Shown: one piece after another, positions 24,025-33,273 of the stretch
Layout: each line of letters opens with the position of its first letter
Position numbering within the stretch: position 1 is the stretch's first letter
From: JANXSF01 sp043755435
GTDB taxonomy: Bacteria; Acidobacteriota; Terriglobia; Bryobacterales; Bryobacteraceae
Length of the DNA: 64,000 nt
NCBI GenBank assembly: GCA_043755435.1
Contig: JAYUSZ010000181.1
Coordinates: 4,189-68,188, forward strand
Direction: 5' to 3'
Position numbers and translations under genes: made by a program
Notes under the pieces: generated by a model
Seen by the model: only the letters and a program-made list of their open reading frames with translations
Database searches by the model: none
What the model was told of the DNA's origin: nothing

Positions 24025-24765
24025 ATGAGCAACGAGCTAATTTCCTGCATCCTCGCTACGCGCAATCGCCAGCGATTCATTGAACAAGCGCTTCGATGCT
24101 TCGAAGCACAGACATATCGGAACAGCGAATTAATAGTCGTCGATGATGGAGACGAACCAGTGCGAAACGCATGCCTGGGCCGTCGAAACGTACGTTACAT
24201 CGGCTTGCCAACGCCCACATTGACCGGTACGAAAATGAACATTGGCATAGCAAGTGCCAGTGGCAACATACTGCAGAAGTACGATGACGATGATTATTAT
24301 CATCCGAAATTTCTTGAGACTGCTATAGCGCACATGCCTGTCCGCGGGCGTGATCACGCGATTGTTGCCTGGGATTGTTTCCTTGGTCTTGAAGTGGGAG
24401 ACCCACAGATTCGTTTTTCCGGACATGGTTGGAAGGTTGGTGGAACGCTTTCGTTTAGCCGCGCACTGTGGGAGAGAAAACCATTTCGCGATCTGCCGCG
24501 GTCGATTGATTCCTGGTTTCTGAAAGACCACAAAAAATCTGCGCGCGTGATTCCTGTATGCGCACCGCAGTATTACGTAGTGGTGCGGCATGGTAACAAC
24601 ACCTGGAAATATGTTGACTACGGCCGCCCCGTGGAAGACTATTTCAAAGAGTTGGATGTGTGGCCGAAGCCCATTGAAAAAGTTGTGGCACGGCGTGATC
24701 GGGAATTCTATTTGTCGCTAGTGAATGCAGATAAGCCAAAGCGCACCCGGTGGATAAGAATATGA
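24025..24765 (+). CDS. Family 2 glycosyltransferase, divergent to the LodA-like operon
   Basis: 246 residues from ATG 24025. ISCILATRNRQRFIEQALRCF and ELIVVDDGDEPV form the nucleotide-binding start; QKYDDDDYYHPKFLE supplies the metal-binding acidic cluster. The second half (HGWKVGGTLSFSRALWERKPF, SIDSWFLKDHKKSARVIPV) is typical of small bacterial GT2 enzymes. It has no membrane segment. It is read away from the LodA-like operon across a ~60-base gap that must hold both promoters. Its TGA overlaps the ATG of the next gene (ATGA). Confidence 0.85.
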   Translation: MSNELISCILATRNRQRFIEQALRCFEAQTYRNSELIVVDDGDEPVRNACLGRRNVRYIGLPTPTLTGTKMNIGIASASGNILQKYDDDDYYHPKFLETAIAHMPVRGRDHAIVAWDCFLGLEVGDPQIRFSGHGWKVGGTLSFSRALWERKPFRDLPRSIDSWFLKDHKKSARVIPVCAPQYYVVVRHGNNTWKYVDYGRPVEDYFKELDVWPKPIEKVVARRDREFYLSLVNADKPKRTRWIRI

Positions 24766-25127
24766 AAAAAGAAGAAAGCCTGCTGAAGCAGGTTGCCGGT
24801 ATCTGTCTGGCTCTTGCTGGTGTAACGCAGGAAACACGCCCGAGCTGCACAATTTTCCGAGCCGGTAAGAAGGTGTTCGTCTATTTCTTAAATGAAGATC
24901 ACAGTGATGGAATTCTCTCAGTTTGTTGCAAGGTGTTCCCAGGGGACAATCAGGCTTTAGTGGCCGCAGAGCCTAAACGGTTTTATCTTCCCGATTACAT
25001 TGGAGCCAAAGGATGGGTGGGTCTGCGGCTAGATGTTGGCAAAGTAGATTGGGAAGAAGTGCAGCAACTGGTGTTAGGTAGCTATAAATTGACCGCACCC
25101 AAGAAGTTGCTGAAGCCGCTATCCTAA
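24762..25127 (+). CDS. YjbR/MmcQ-family protein
   Basis: 121 residues. ATG 24762 overlaps the stop of the glycosyltransferase gene and is preferred over an upstream in-frame codon. The chain shows the CyaY-like YjbR pattern: CTIFRAGKKVFVYFLN, VCCKVFPGDNQALVA, RFYLPDYIGAKGWVGLRL and VDWEEVQQLVLGSYKL. The family is described as DNA-binding-like or of unknown function. Coupling to a glycosyltransferase gives no clear clue. Confidence 0.85.
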   Translation: MKKEESLLKQVAGICLALAGVTQETRPSCTIFRAGKKVFVYFLNEDHSDGILSVCCKVFPGDNQALVAAEPKRFYLPDYIGAKGWVGLRLDVGKVDWEEVQQLVLGSYKLTAPKKLLKPLS

Positions 25128-25128
25128 A

Positions 25129-26556
25129 ATGAACCAGATGTTCCCATCATTCTCTTTATCCAGGCGCGGATTGCTATCCGCTTTGGCCTTCCCCGCTATT
25201 GCGGCACCTAAACAAACTTCCATCCGCGTTGAGGAAGTAAGTTTCTCATTTGAAGATATTCGCTATCGCTCTCCATACAAGTTTGGAGGTGTGGCAGTGG
25301 ACCGTGCCACCTTGCTGAATGTGCAATGCACAGTGCGAACGCGCAATGGAAAAATGGCAAAGGGGTTTGGTTCCATGCCCCTTGGAAACGTGTGGGCTTT
25401 CCCTTCGCGCACGCTTCCTTACGATGGAACGTTAGGTGCGATGAAAGAGTTGGCCAGCAGGCTTGGGCCACTAACCGCAAGCTATAAAGAATACGGCCAC
25501 CCAATCGACATCAATACCGCTTTGGAACCAGCCTACTTGAAGGCTGCGGCGGAAGCCAGTGCCGCTTTGAAGCTTATAGTTCCCATTCCGAAACTTTGCA
25601 CGCTGGTAACAGCCAGCCCATTTGATGTGGCAATTCACGATGCTTTCGGCAAAGTACACAAACGGAATTGCTACTCCACTTACGGCCCCGATCTGATGGA
25701 GCGGGATTTGTCAGCCTACCTTGGCACTTCCTTCCGTGGTGAGTATCTGAACAAGTATCTGCTTCAAAAACCCCGCCCCTCCGTGAATTTGTACCATTCA
25801 GTTGGCGGGTCGGATTCGCTGACTGCCGAGCAATTGACAACGCGAATCAACGATGGATTACCGGAAACACTTCCCGATTGGATTCGCTACAACGGACTGC
25901 ACCATATCAAAATAAAGCTGCAAGGTGATGAACTGAAATGGGACGTGGACCGCGTGGTTGCCATTGATAGAATCGCGCAGGAAACCAGTCCTGCTGTTGA
26001 TTGGCGTTATTGTGTGGACTTCAACGAACGCTGCCCGAACGTGGAATATCTGCTGGAGTTTCTACGCAAGGTGAAGGAGCAAACTCCCAAAGGTTTTGAG
26101 CGAATTGAATACATTGAGCAACCAACTGCCCGTGATTTAAAGGCTGATCGGGCCAATGTGATGCATCAGGCGGCGAAGCTACGTCCAGTGGTGATTGACG
26201 AATCACTGACAGATCTTGAAGCGCTGCTTATGGCAAGGGAGCTTGGATATTCGGGAATCGCATTGAAAGCCTGCAAAGGGCAAAGCCAAGCAATGCTTAT
26301 GGCGGCAGCAGGACAGAAGTACAAGATGTTTCTTTGTGTTCAGGACTTGAGTTGCCCGGGCGCTTCCTTGATTCATTCGGCTAGCATCGCCTCGCGCGTT
26401 CCCGGCGTTTCTGGAATCGAAGCGAATTCACGGCAGTATCTACCATCTGCGAACCAAGCGTGGGCTGGTAAATTTCCGGGAATTTTCGCCATTAAGAAGG
26501 GCGTGCTGGATACGTCCCGACTTGACGGAATGGGCATCGGTGCAGTCGACGCTTGA
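25129..26556 (+). CDS. Exported enolase-superfamily (mandelate racemase/muconate lactonizing) protein
   Basis: 475 residues, beginning one base after the previous stop. The N-terminus SLSRRGLLSALAFPAIAAP looks like a Tat or Sec signal. The barrel domain shows superfamily positions: HHIKIKLQG (Lys pair), YCVDFNERC (first metal Asp), RIEYIEQPTA (Glu), VVIDESLTD (Asp) and GIALKACKGQ (Lys). Enzymes of this kind abstract an alpha-proton from carboxylates (epimerases, dehydratases, cycloisomerases). An exported version is unusual but known in Acidobacteriota and Planctomycetota. Substrate cannot be told. Confidence 0.85.
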   Translation: MNQMFPSFSLSRRGLLSALAFPAIAAPKQTSIRVEEVSFSFEDIRYRSPYKFGGVAVDRATLLNVQCTVRTRNGKMAKGFGSMPLGNVWAFPSRTLPYDGTLGAMKELASRLGPLTASYKEYGHPIDINTALEPAYLKAAAEASAALKLIVPIPKLCTLVTASPFDVAIHDAFGKVHKRNCYSTYGPDLMERDLSAYLGTSFRGEYLNKYLLQKPRPSVNLYHSVGGSDSLTAEQLTTRINDGLPETLPDWIRYNGLHHIKIKLQGDELKWDVDRVVAIDRIAQETSPAVDWRYCVDFNERCPNVEYLLEFLRKVKEQTPKGFERIEYIEQPTARDLKADRANVMHQAAKLRPVVIDESLTDLEALLMARELGYSGIALKACKGQSQAMLMAAAGQKYKMFLCVQDLSCPGASLIHSASIASRVPGVSGIEANSRQYLPSANQAWAGKFPGIFAIKKGVLDTSRLDGMGIGAVDA

Positions 26557-26641
26557 CCCACGCGCTTGACCAGCAAGATTGACTTAACTTGACGATTGTT
26601 ATAGCATCGCGGAATCGATTCTGTACAGTGATGAGGTCCGT

Positions 26642-29600
26642 GTGTCCAGACATTTGTCCGCATTCATTCTATTTGTCCTCGCATTTTCGAATACAGTCTT
26701 GGGGCAAGGGGTAACAGGCCAAATTTCAGGAACTGTAACCGATTCCGGGGGATCCTCCATAGCGGGAGCTTCCGTCCGCTTAACCCATGAACTTTCCCAA
26801 CAGGTACGCGAGTTCACCACGGAACCAAGTGGAGATTTTCAATTCCCCAACTTAGTTCCAGGCGACTATACCGTTCGAATTGAGCGTTCCGGATTCAAGA
26901 CTTATTCGCAAAAATCAATCAAGGTAAGCGCAGAAGATCGGGTTACCTTGGGCCAGCTGAAATTGACAGTCGGTGAAGTTAGCAGCACTATCCAAGTGAT
27001 TGCCGAAAGTTCTCGGGTATCCACTGAAACATCGGACCGGTCGATCTTGATTGACCGCCAGCAGATTGAAGATACTCCAATCAGCGGGCGTGATTATCTG
27101 GGGATTCTCCGCTCTCTGCCGGGCGTCCAGATGGTTTCAACTAACGACATGCCTGGCTGGTTCAATACGGAAAATAACTTGGTGAACGGCGGCCAGAGCG
27201 GTCAATTCGTAGTTACTCTGGATGGCATTATCAGCCAGGATAGCGGTGCGCCACGAACTGGCGGTTACCTTGCGCCGAACGTCGATGCCATTGGTGAAGT
27301 GAAAGTACTGGTGTCCAACTACACTGCTGAATCCGGAGCGCGCGCCGGTGGGCAAATGAATGTGTCCATCAAAAATGGGACGAATCAGTATCATGGCTCC
27401 GCTTACCATTTCTGGCGGCATGAAATGCTGTCTGCCAACGAGTTCTTCAATAACAAGAACGTGACCATAGTAAATGGCGTGGGAGTGCCAATTGCCAAAC
27501 CTCGCTACCGCTTTCAGAATCCTGGAGCAACCATAGGCGGGCCTGTAATCATCCCAGGCCTCGGCTTCAACAAAAGCCGTACTCGAATGTTCTTTTTCTT
27601 TTCGGAAGACTATCTGCATACCTTGACCACTGGTGGCGTGAATGGCTTCAACATGCCAAGCAGTTTGGAACGTGCGGGGGACTTTTCGCAAACAGTAACC
27701 AGCACAGGCCTAAAAATTGGAATCAAGGATCCACTGGCTGGCGGTGTTTTCCCCGACAATATCATTCCGCCTAGCCGCATTCATCCCATAGGTAGCGCCA
27801 TGATGAATTTGTTTCCGAACCCTTCCACTGTTGACCCGTCTGGCAGGCGTGGTTTCAATGGACAATATCAGTTCAATCGCGACCGTCCGCGCGAAGACCG
27901 CATTCTACGTATCGACATTAGTCTAGGTCCCAAAACCAGTTCTTACGTCCGTTTGATTCAGGATTTCCAAGCGGACCGAGGAGTGGGTGCAACCCTCAAT
28001 GGCGGCGGAGCCTGGGGACAGTTCGCCAGTAACTACGATATTCAATCGGCGGGTGCTGTTTATAGTGTCATTCACACGTTTCGCCACAATTTGATCAATG
28101 AATCCACTGTTGGAATTAACCGTGGAACACAGAGTACCTATGCTGCAGACCTTGAAAAATTTAAAGCCATCAATGATCTATCTGCACTGACAGGGCCAGA
28201 TGGAAAGCAGGTGAAGTTGCCGCAATTTTTCAATGCGAACTACTTGAACATCATTCCAAATATCCGCTTCACCACCAATAGCCCCCAATCGGCCGGGCAA
28301 GCTGTAACCGCTCCGCCCAGTTTCACATTCGATAGCCGCTGGCCGTTCCATGGCACCGATCAGTTGACGAACATCACAGACAATATTACTTGGATCAAGA
28401 AGAGACACACAGTAAAAGCAGGCTTCTATTTTGAACGCAATTCCAGGAACGTAAGTGTTTATTCTACTTACAATGCCGCTGGTTCTTATTGGTTTGGATC
28501 CGATACCGCGAATCCAAATGATACAGGCTACGCCTACTCAAATTTGATGTTGGGAACCGTTCAAGCCTATGGTGAGGACAATGGAAAGCTGATCAATCAT
28601 GCCCGATATAACCAAGTGGAATGGTTTTTCCAGGACACATGGAAAGCCACGCGGCGCCTAACTTTCGATCTCGGAATTCGATTTCAAGTGCTGCAGCCGA
28701 CATACTCTCAAGGAGCGACTTTAGGTTTGTTCAACGGCGATTCCTACGATAAGAAAAAATCCGGACAGCTGTTGTTTCCAGCCCTAGTAAATGGTCAGAA
28801 GGTTGCAATCAATCCTCAAACAAAAGCCACCTATTTGTTCGCTCGGGCAACGTCGTTCGATCCGGCATCTTATCCCGCTGATGGGTTGCCTTACTCGGGC
28901 ATCAATCAGTACAAGGATAAATTCTTCCACACTCCTCCAGTTCAATACGGTCCGCGTCTGGGCTTTGCTTGGGACGTGTTTGGGAAAGGTAAAACGGCTA
29001 TTCGCGGTGGGTTTGGCATTTTCTATGGCAGGGCTTATGGCGTCGATACGATTGGAGCGACTGCTTCCGGCGTAGGCCCAATGGCTGCCCCACCTGCCTT
29101 TCGTGCTCCAATCTACTACAACACCACCTTCGACAATCTTCTTACTACTCAAGGCTTCTATGGTGCGCAGAACGTTACTGGCGGGTCGCAGGATTATAAG
29201 AACCCCACCACTTACAATTGGAGTTTTGGAATTCAACAAGACCTTCGCAAGGGAGTGATTCTGGATGTCTCTTATGTGGCGAACGTTTTCCATCATGGAT
29301 TTGGCACTGCGAATGACGCGAATTCAGTACCTCCACTAACGACTTGGACTCCCCAAGGCGGCCCAAACAAAACCTACCTTGATCCCACCAGTGCCAATAA
29401 TGGTACGGGCGCTTTCTATGGTGTTAATTTGATTCGTGGGTTACAAAAGTATGAAGGATATGGGTCAATCAGCACTTACACCAGCGCGGGAGAATCTTCT
29501 TATAATTCGTTACAGGCGCAGGTGAACAAACGCTTCAATAAGCGTTATCAGTTCAGCGTGAATTACACCTGGTCGAAGACCATCATATTTAGCCGCCAAC

Positions 29601-30247
29601 AATGGATCCCCGATAACTTGACCAAGAATGTGGTGAATCGACCGCATGCGGTGAACCTGAATTTCGGATATGACATTCCCAAGGGAAGTAAGTTGTGGTC
29701 AAACTGGTTCACCAAAGGCGCACTTGATGGGTGGCGATTCAATGGAGTTGGTGCGTTCTTTAGCGGCACTCCGTTCACCGTCGGATGCACCGCAACAGCT
29801 CCGCCTATCGGCTACTGGACGGGGACACCCACAGGGGGCATTCCTTTCCGCTGCCAGATGAATGGAAGTTTGTGGCGCACAGACGAAGGCAAAGCACCTG
29901 GCACCATTGATCAGCGCTTATACTATCCGCTGAATGCGGCAAGCTTTAGCCTCCCCCCCATTGATTCACTGGGGTTTGGAAACACTCCGCCAACTCTAAC
30001 ATACGGACCCGGAATGGAAAATCTTGATTTGTCATTGTCGAAGAATTTCAAAGTGGCGGAACGCAAAACGCTTGAGTTCCGTGCCGAAGCATTTAATACG
30101 TTCAACCACTTCAATCCAAGTAATCCGAATGCGGGATTAACATTCAATTTCGGCACAGGCGTACAGACGAATGCGAACTTCGGGCAGATTACTGGTGCGC
30201 AGCATGTTGCACGCCGCATGGCCATGTCGCTTAAGTTTCGGTTCTGA
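26642..30247 (+). CDS. Oar-like TonB-dependent receptor with carboxypeptidase-regulatory domain (A)
   Basis: 1201 residues from GTG 26642 (GAGG just upstream). Signal peptide HLSAFILFVLAFSNTVLGQ; then a CarboxypepD_reg-like beta-sandwich (GQISGTVTDSGGSSIAGASV, FQFPNLVPGDYTVRIERSGF), a plug domain (TPISGRDYLGILRSLPGVQM) and a 22-strand barrel ending MAMSLKFRF. These are the outer-membrane transporters typical of Acidobacteriota; cargo unknown. A close paralogue lies at 47295-50912 (shared block PIGYWTGTPTGGIPFRCQM). Confidence 0.92.
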   Translation: MSRHLSAFILFVLAFSNTVLGQGVTGQISGTVTDSGGSSIAGASVRLTHELSQQVREFTTEPSGDFQFPNLVPGDYTVRIERSGFKTYSQKSIKVSAEDRVTLGQLKLTVGEVSSTIQVIAESSRVSTETSDRSILIDRQQIEDTPISGRDYLGILRSLPGVQMVSTNDMPGWFNTENNLVNGGQSGQFVVTLDGIISQDSGAPRTGGYLAPNVDAIGEVKVLVSNYTAESGARAGGQMNVSIKNGTNQYHGSAYHFWRHEMLSANEFFNNKNVTIVNGVGVPIAKPRYRFQNPGATIGGPVIIPGLGFNKSRTRMFFFFSEDYLHTLTTGGVNGFNMPSSLERAGDFSQTVTSTGLKIGIKDPLAGGVFPDNIIPPSRIHPIGSAMMNLFPNPSTVDPSGRRGFNGQYQFNRDRPREDRILRIDISLGPKTSSYVRLIQDFQADRGVGATLNGGGAWGQFASNYDIQSAGAVYSVIHTFRHNLINESTVGINRGTQSTYAADLEKFKAINDLSALTGPDGKQVKLPQFFNANYLNIIPNIRFTTNSPQSAGQAVTAPPSFTFDSRWPFHGTDQLTNITDNITWIKKRHTVKAGFYFERNSRNVSVYSTYNAAGSYWFGSDTANPNDTGYAYSNLMLGTVQAYGEDNGKLINHARYNQVEWFFQDTWKATRRLTFDLGIRFQVLQPTYSQGATLGLFNGDSYDKKKSGQLLFPALVNGQKVAINPQTKATYLFARATSFDPASYPADGLPYSGINQYKDKFFHTPPVQYGPRLGFAWDVFGKGKTAIRGGFGIFYGRAYGVDTIGATASGVGPMAAPPAFRAPIYYNTTFDNLLTTQGFYGAQNVTGGSQDYKNPTTYNWSFGIQQDLRKGVILDVSYVANVFHHGFGTANDANSVPPLTTWTPQGGPNKTYLDPTSANNGTGAFYGVNLIRGLQKYEGYGSISTYTSAGESSYNSLQAQVNKRFNKRYQFSVNYTWSKTIIFSRQQWIPDNLTKNVVNRPHAVNLNFGYDIPKGSKLWSNWFTKGALDGWRFNGVGAFFSGTPFTVGCTATAPPIGYWTGTPTGGIPFRCQMNGSLWRTDEGKAPGTIDQRLYYPLNAASFSLPPIDSLGFGNTPPTLTYGPGMENLDLSLSKNFKVAERKTLEFRAEAFNTFNHFNPSNPNAGLTFNFGTGVQTNANFGQITGAQHVARRMAMSLKFRF

Positions 30248-30259
30248 TCTTCAACGCAA

Positions 30260-32986
30260 TTACAACTGGACGGTAAACTGTGTATGAAAAGTGTCCCGAG
30301 GATCAATTCTAGCTTTCAGCGCTTTGAGGCGGGTGTAATTATTGTGGTTGTCATAATATAAGTCGATTACGGACTGTTTGGTCATGTCAGTGTCACCAAA
30401 AGAGCCCCAGAAAAGCCGCTTCTCCTGTCCTGGGCTGAATTCAATATCAACCAACAGTTGCATCCGCTGTTGCAGGTCCTCCGCCGTTTGCTCAAACCCA
30501 TCGTCATAGAAAAGGTCGAAAACAAAACTGAAAACAAACTCCCTTTGCGGAATCGAAGTGCTCAGCCGTCTAGCCGAATTCTTGTAATTACCTCCTCCAA
30601 TCATCATCTGAAAGACCAGGTAAACGCCGTCAGTGTCATTGACAACCTCTTCCACTAAACCGACAAACTGATCGACAAATTTGTCAGTCAAAGCACTCAT
30701 GGTGCAGTTGACTCGCTTCTTGTACGGATACTTAAATTCACGCCCGTCCCATGTTGTTGAAGGTGGACGACGCACGAAGGAATCGGCCAAGGTGGAAAGC
30801 GGTTGCCTGCCTTCAGTGGTTAAAATGCCCCAAGGAAAGCCTGCGTTCGCATCAGCAATCTGAATAATGGATTGGAATGGCTGGCCACCATCCACAGGCT
30901 CGCCTGCCAAATTTGAATTCACGAGTTCAACCAGAAGAAGAGGGGGAAGGAAGAATGCAGAACTCGATTCAACGGTCATTGTGAAATCGATGCCAGTCCG
31001 AAGCGTCCCAGCTACGACTTGTTTTGTCCACGCTTGAACCTCTTTCATGAGGCTCCTATAGCGATTGAATTCATACCTTCGAGTCGCAGCATAGCCGTAG
31101 GACTCGCGATGGTCGCTGTCCTTGATGCACTCAATACGATAGTTGATGACAATGCCAAAGGATCCGGCGTTCCCGCCCAGTACACCCCAGAAGAGTTCCT
31201 CGTCAAGATTGCCTGGCGTGGGTGCGCCGGCTGGGCGTTGAACAGTACGGATGCTCCCGTCAGCCAGAATGATGGTGAAAGCGGTTACGTAATCCAGAGC
31301 CAATCCAAAGCCACGCAGGAAATGGCCGAAGCCTCCAGTTTGCGCGTGCCCACCAACGCAAACTAATGGACACTCGCCATGTGGGATCGTAATCCCCCGA
31401 CCTTTGAACCCGGCTGCCAGCGTGGTTAATCCGACGCCCGGACCCACCTCAACGATGTTGCCGGAAATGTCACGGAAGTGATTAAATGCATCGAGCGACA
31501 GTACGATGGTCGAATTATCGCCGGATGACTTGCCGGTGTATTGGTGACCTCCGCTGCGCGCTACAACGCGTTTTCCCTGTCCCCGTGCAAACTGAATCGC
31601 CGCCTGAATGTCGGCCGCATCAAGAGGGTAGGCAACCATGAATGGCGTCATCTGGGCCGTTGGGTACGAAGATGTGGCGTACTGCTTCGCGCGCTGTTTG
31701 AACGTCCTATCCGATGGGATGAAGACATCGCCGCGAAAGCCAGGAATTCGGGGCGCAACTGCTGCAAATAGACCCACGCTTTTGAGGGCCGGAGCAGTAG
31801 CGCGGGTCAACGGGGAGAGCGATTCCAACCCATGAGAAAAAGAAGTTTGGACAGCCCGCGGCGTATATATAGAGCTACTGAGTTCAAGGCTGTTTTCACG
31901 ATTCAATTGGATTCGAATGAATAAGCTGCGGTCCTTATCGAGCATGCCATGGCGGCTTTCGCTGAAGGCGAGCTTGCTATGGATTTGTCCGGTGACGCCA
32001 TTTAAGGCTTCGTTGCGATCCGTGTCCGCCGCAACAATTTGGTGCAGCTCATGCGTGTCAATGCCTGGATCCTCCGGTACGGCGAACCCAGCATCCACAA
32101 TGGATTTGATGACTCTGGAACCATAGTAATTCTCCGCAATAATGTTGCCTTCAAACTCCTTAGGCAACCCACCCAGGGCGTTGGCCACCAGGGCTTCCAA
32201 AGCTGCCTTGTCTTCCGCAGTGGAGCAGGTTGCTGTAATCCGAATCACGGAAAGGCCGTGCCTTGCCGAGAAAGCATCAAGAACAAGATCGGAATGTGCG
32301 GGAATTTTGGTGTTCAGGAAAAGTGCTTTAGCAAGAAGTGCAAACTGATCCTTGCCAGGATAAGGGAACGACCGTCTGAACATTAACAAACTCTCGCCCG
32401 ATGCAGGCTTGAAGGCAATCCTGGTGATTATGTCCGAGTTCGCGCGTGACCGTGGCAAGGCGGATGCTCCTGAACGGGTCACTGGCTTGCCTACTGGAGT
32501 CACGACGCTGAGCTTCGAGACGTAGCCGGAAAGGGGGCCAAGAGTGCGCATCAGGCAAGATGGTCCTTCGTGAATTACGGATGCGGCAATGCTGCGCTGT
32601 GGGTTATCCGCAAGTGGAAGAGCCAGGCCATGTTTAGTTAACAGTTTCGTCATCTCGCCGGTTGTTGTTCCGGCCTCAGCATTAATTACTCCCTTCGTAA
32701 CGTCGAGAACATTCAAATCCGCGAGGTTGAGGACAACTCCACCAACGGGGTCAACCCGGTCGGTCACTGCTTGAGCTTGCATTCCGCTTCTAACGAATAA
32801 CTTTTCGTTCTGAGAGAGCGCAACGGCCGTCGCGACATCTGTCATGGACTTTGGGAATAGGACCGGACGCGGGATTTTCACATCAGCAAAGGCGGTCAAA
32901 CTTTCCGCAGGATAGTTAACGATCCTACCCTGAAACTTAGGAGTCTTCCGTTTTCCTGTTTTCGATCTAGCAACCTTCTTTGCCAT
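30260..32986 (-). CDS. Tandem FAD-linked oxidoreductase (BBE/GOOX type) with degenerate N-terminal copy
   Basis: 908 residues, about twice the usual length. The C-terminal half (from ~445) is a berberine-bridge-type oxidase: VARSGGHQYTG with H481, GECPLVCVGGHAQTGG with C539 (bicovalent FAD sites), and a BBE tail YYDNHNNYTRLKALKARIDP. The N-terminal half is a second FAD_binding_4-like domain (KSMTDVATAVALSQNEKLFV, VVLNLADLNVLDV, NAEAGTTTGEMTKLL) but lacks the His (RSGMQAQ) and has no matching Cys motif, so it probably binds flavin non-covalently or not at all. The first 17 residues are basic (AKKVARSKTGKRK). Such oxidases act on sugars or alkaloid-like substrates with O2. It sits between two TonB receptors. 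Confidence 0.85.
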   Translation of the reverse strand: MAKKVARSKTGKRKTPKFQGRIVNYPAESLTAFADVKIPRPVLFPKSMTDVATAVALSQNEKLFVRSGMQAQAVTDRVDPVGGVVLNLADLNVLDVTKGVINAEAGTTTGEMTKLLTKHGLALPLADNPQRSIAASVIHEGPSCLMRTLGPLSGYVSKLSVVTPVGKPVTRSGASALPRSRANSDIITRIAFKPASGESLLMFRRSFPYPGKDQFALLAKALFLNTKIPAHSDLVLDAFSARHGLSVIRITATCSTAEDKAALEALVANALGGLPKEFEGNIIAENYYGSRVIKSIVDAGFAVPEDPGIDTHELHQIVAADTDRNEALNGVTGQIHSKLAFSESRHGMLDKDRSLFIRIQLNRENSLELSSSIYTPRAVQTSFSHGLESLSPLTRATAPALKSVGLFAAVAPRIPGFRGDVFIPSDRTFKQRAKQYATSSYPTAQMTPFMVAYPLDAADIQAAIQFARGQGKRVVARSGGHQYTGKSSGDNSTIVLSLDAFNHFRDISGNIVEVGPGVGLTTLAAGFKGRGITIPHGECPLVCVGGHAQTGGFGHFLRGFGLALDYVTAFTIILADGSIRTVQRPAGAPTPGNLDEELFWGVLGGNAGSFGIVINYRIECIKDSDHRESYGYAATRRYEFNRYRSLMKEVQAWTKQVVAGTLRTGIDFTMTVESSSAFFLPPLLLVELVNSNLAGEPVDGGQPFQSIIQIADANAGFPWGILTTEGRQPLSTLADSFVRRPPSTTWDGREFKYPYKKRVNCTMSALTDKFVDQFVGLVEEVVNDTDGVYLVFQMMIGGGNYKNSARRLSTSIPQREFVFSFVFDLFYDDGFEQTAEDLQQRMQLLVDIEFSPGQEKRLFWGSFGDTDMTKQSVIDLYYDNHNNYTRLKALKARIDPRDTFHTQFTVQL

Positions 32987-33273
32987 GCTTTCTCCTCTTC
33001 TTACCTAGCGCTGCACTGCTCTCCCAAAGACAAGACCCAGCGGGCCTTCAAGATGCGGCAAGAGTGCCGAATAAGCTCTTAAGGCTGAAATTCATATAAT
33101 CATTACATACTGGCGTCTGCGGCGGATTGAGCAATCACCGCCAACCGGCCGCACGAACTTGGCGATTTACTTGATCTGATCTAGGGCAACTACGGGACAC
33201 GCAGAGTCGCCAAGCTCAAAGCTTAGTTGAAGCGCGTATTGCGCACTCGCCGAATTCATCCTCAAGAAAAAAG

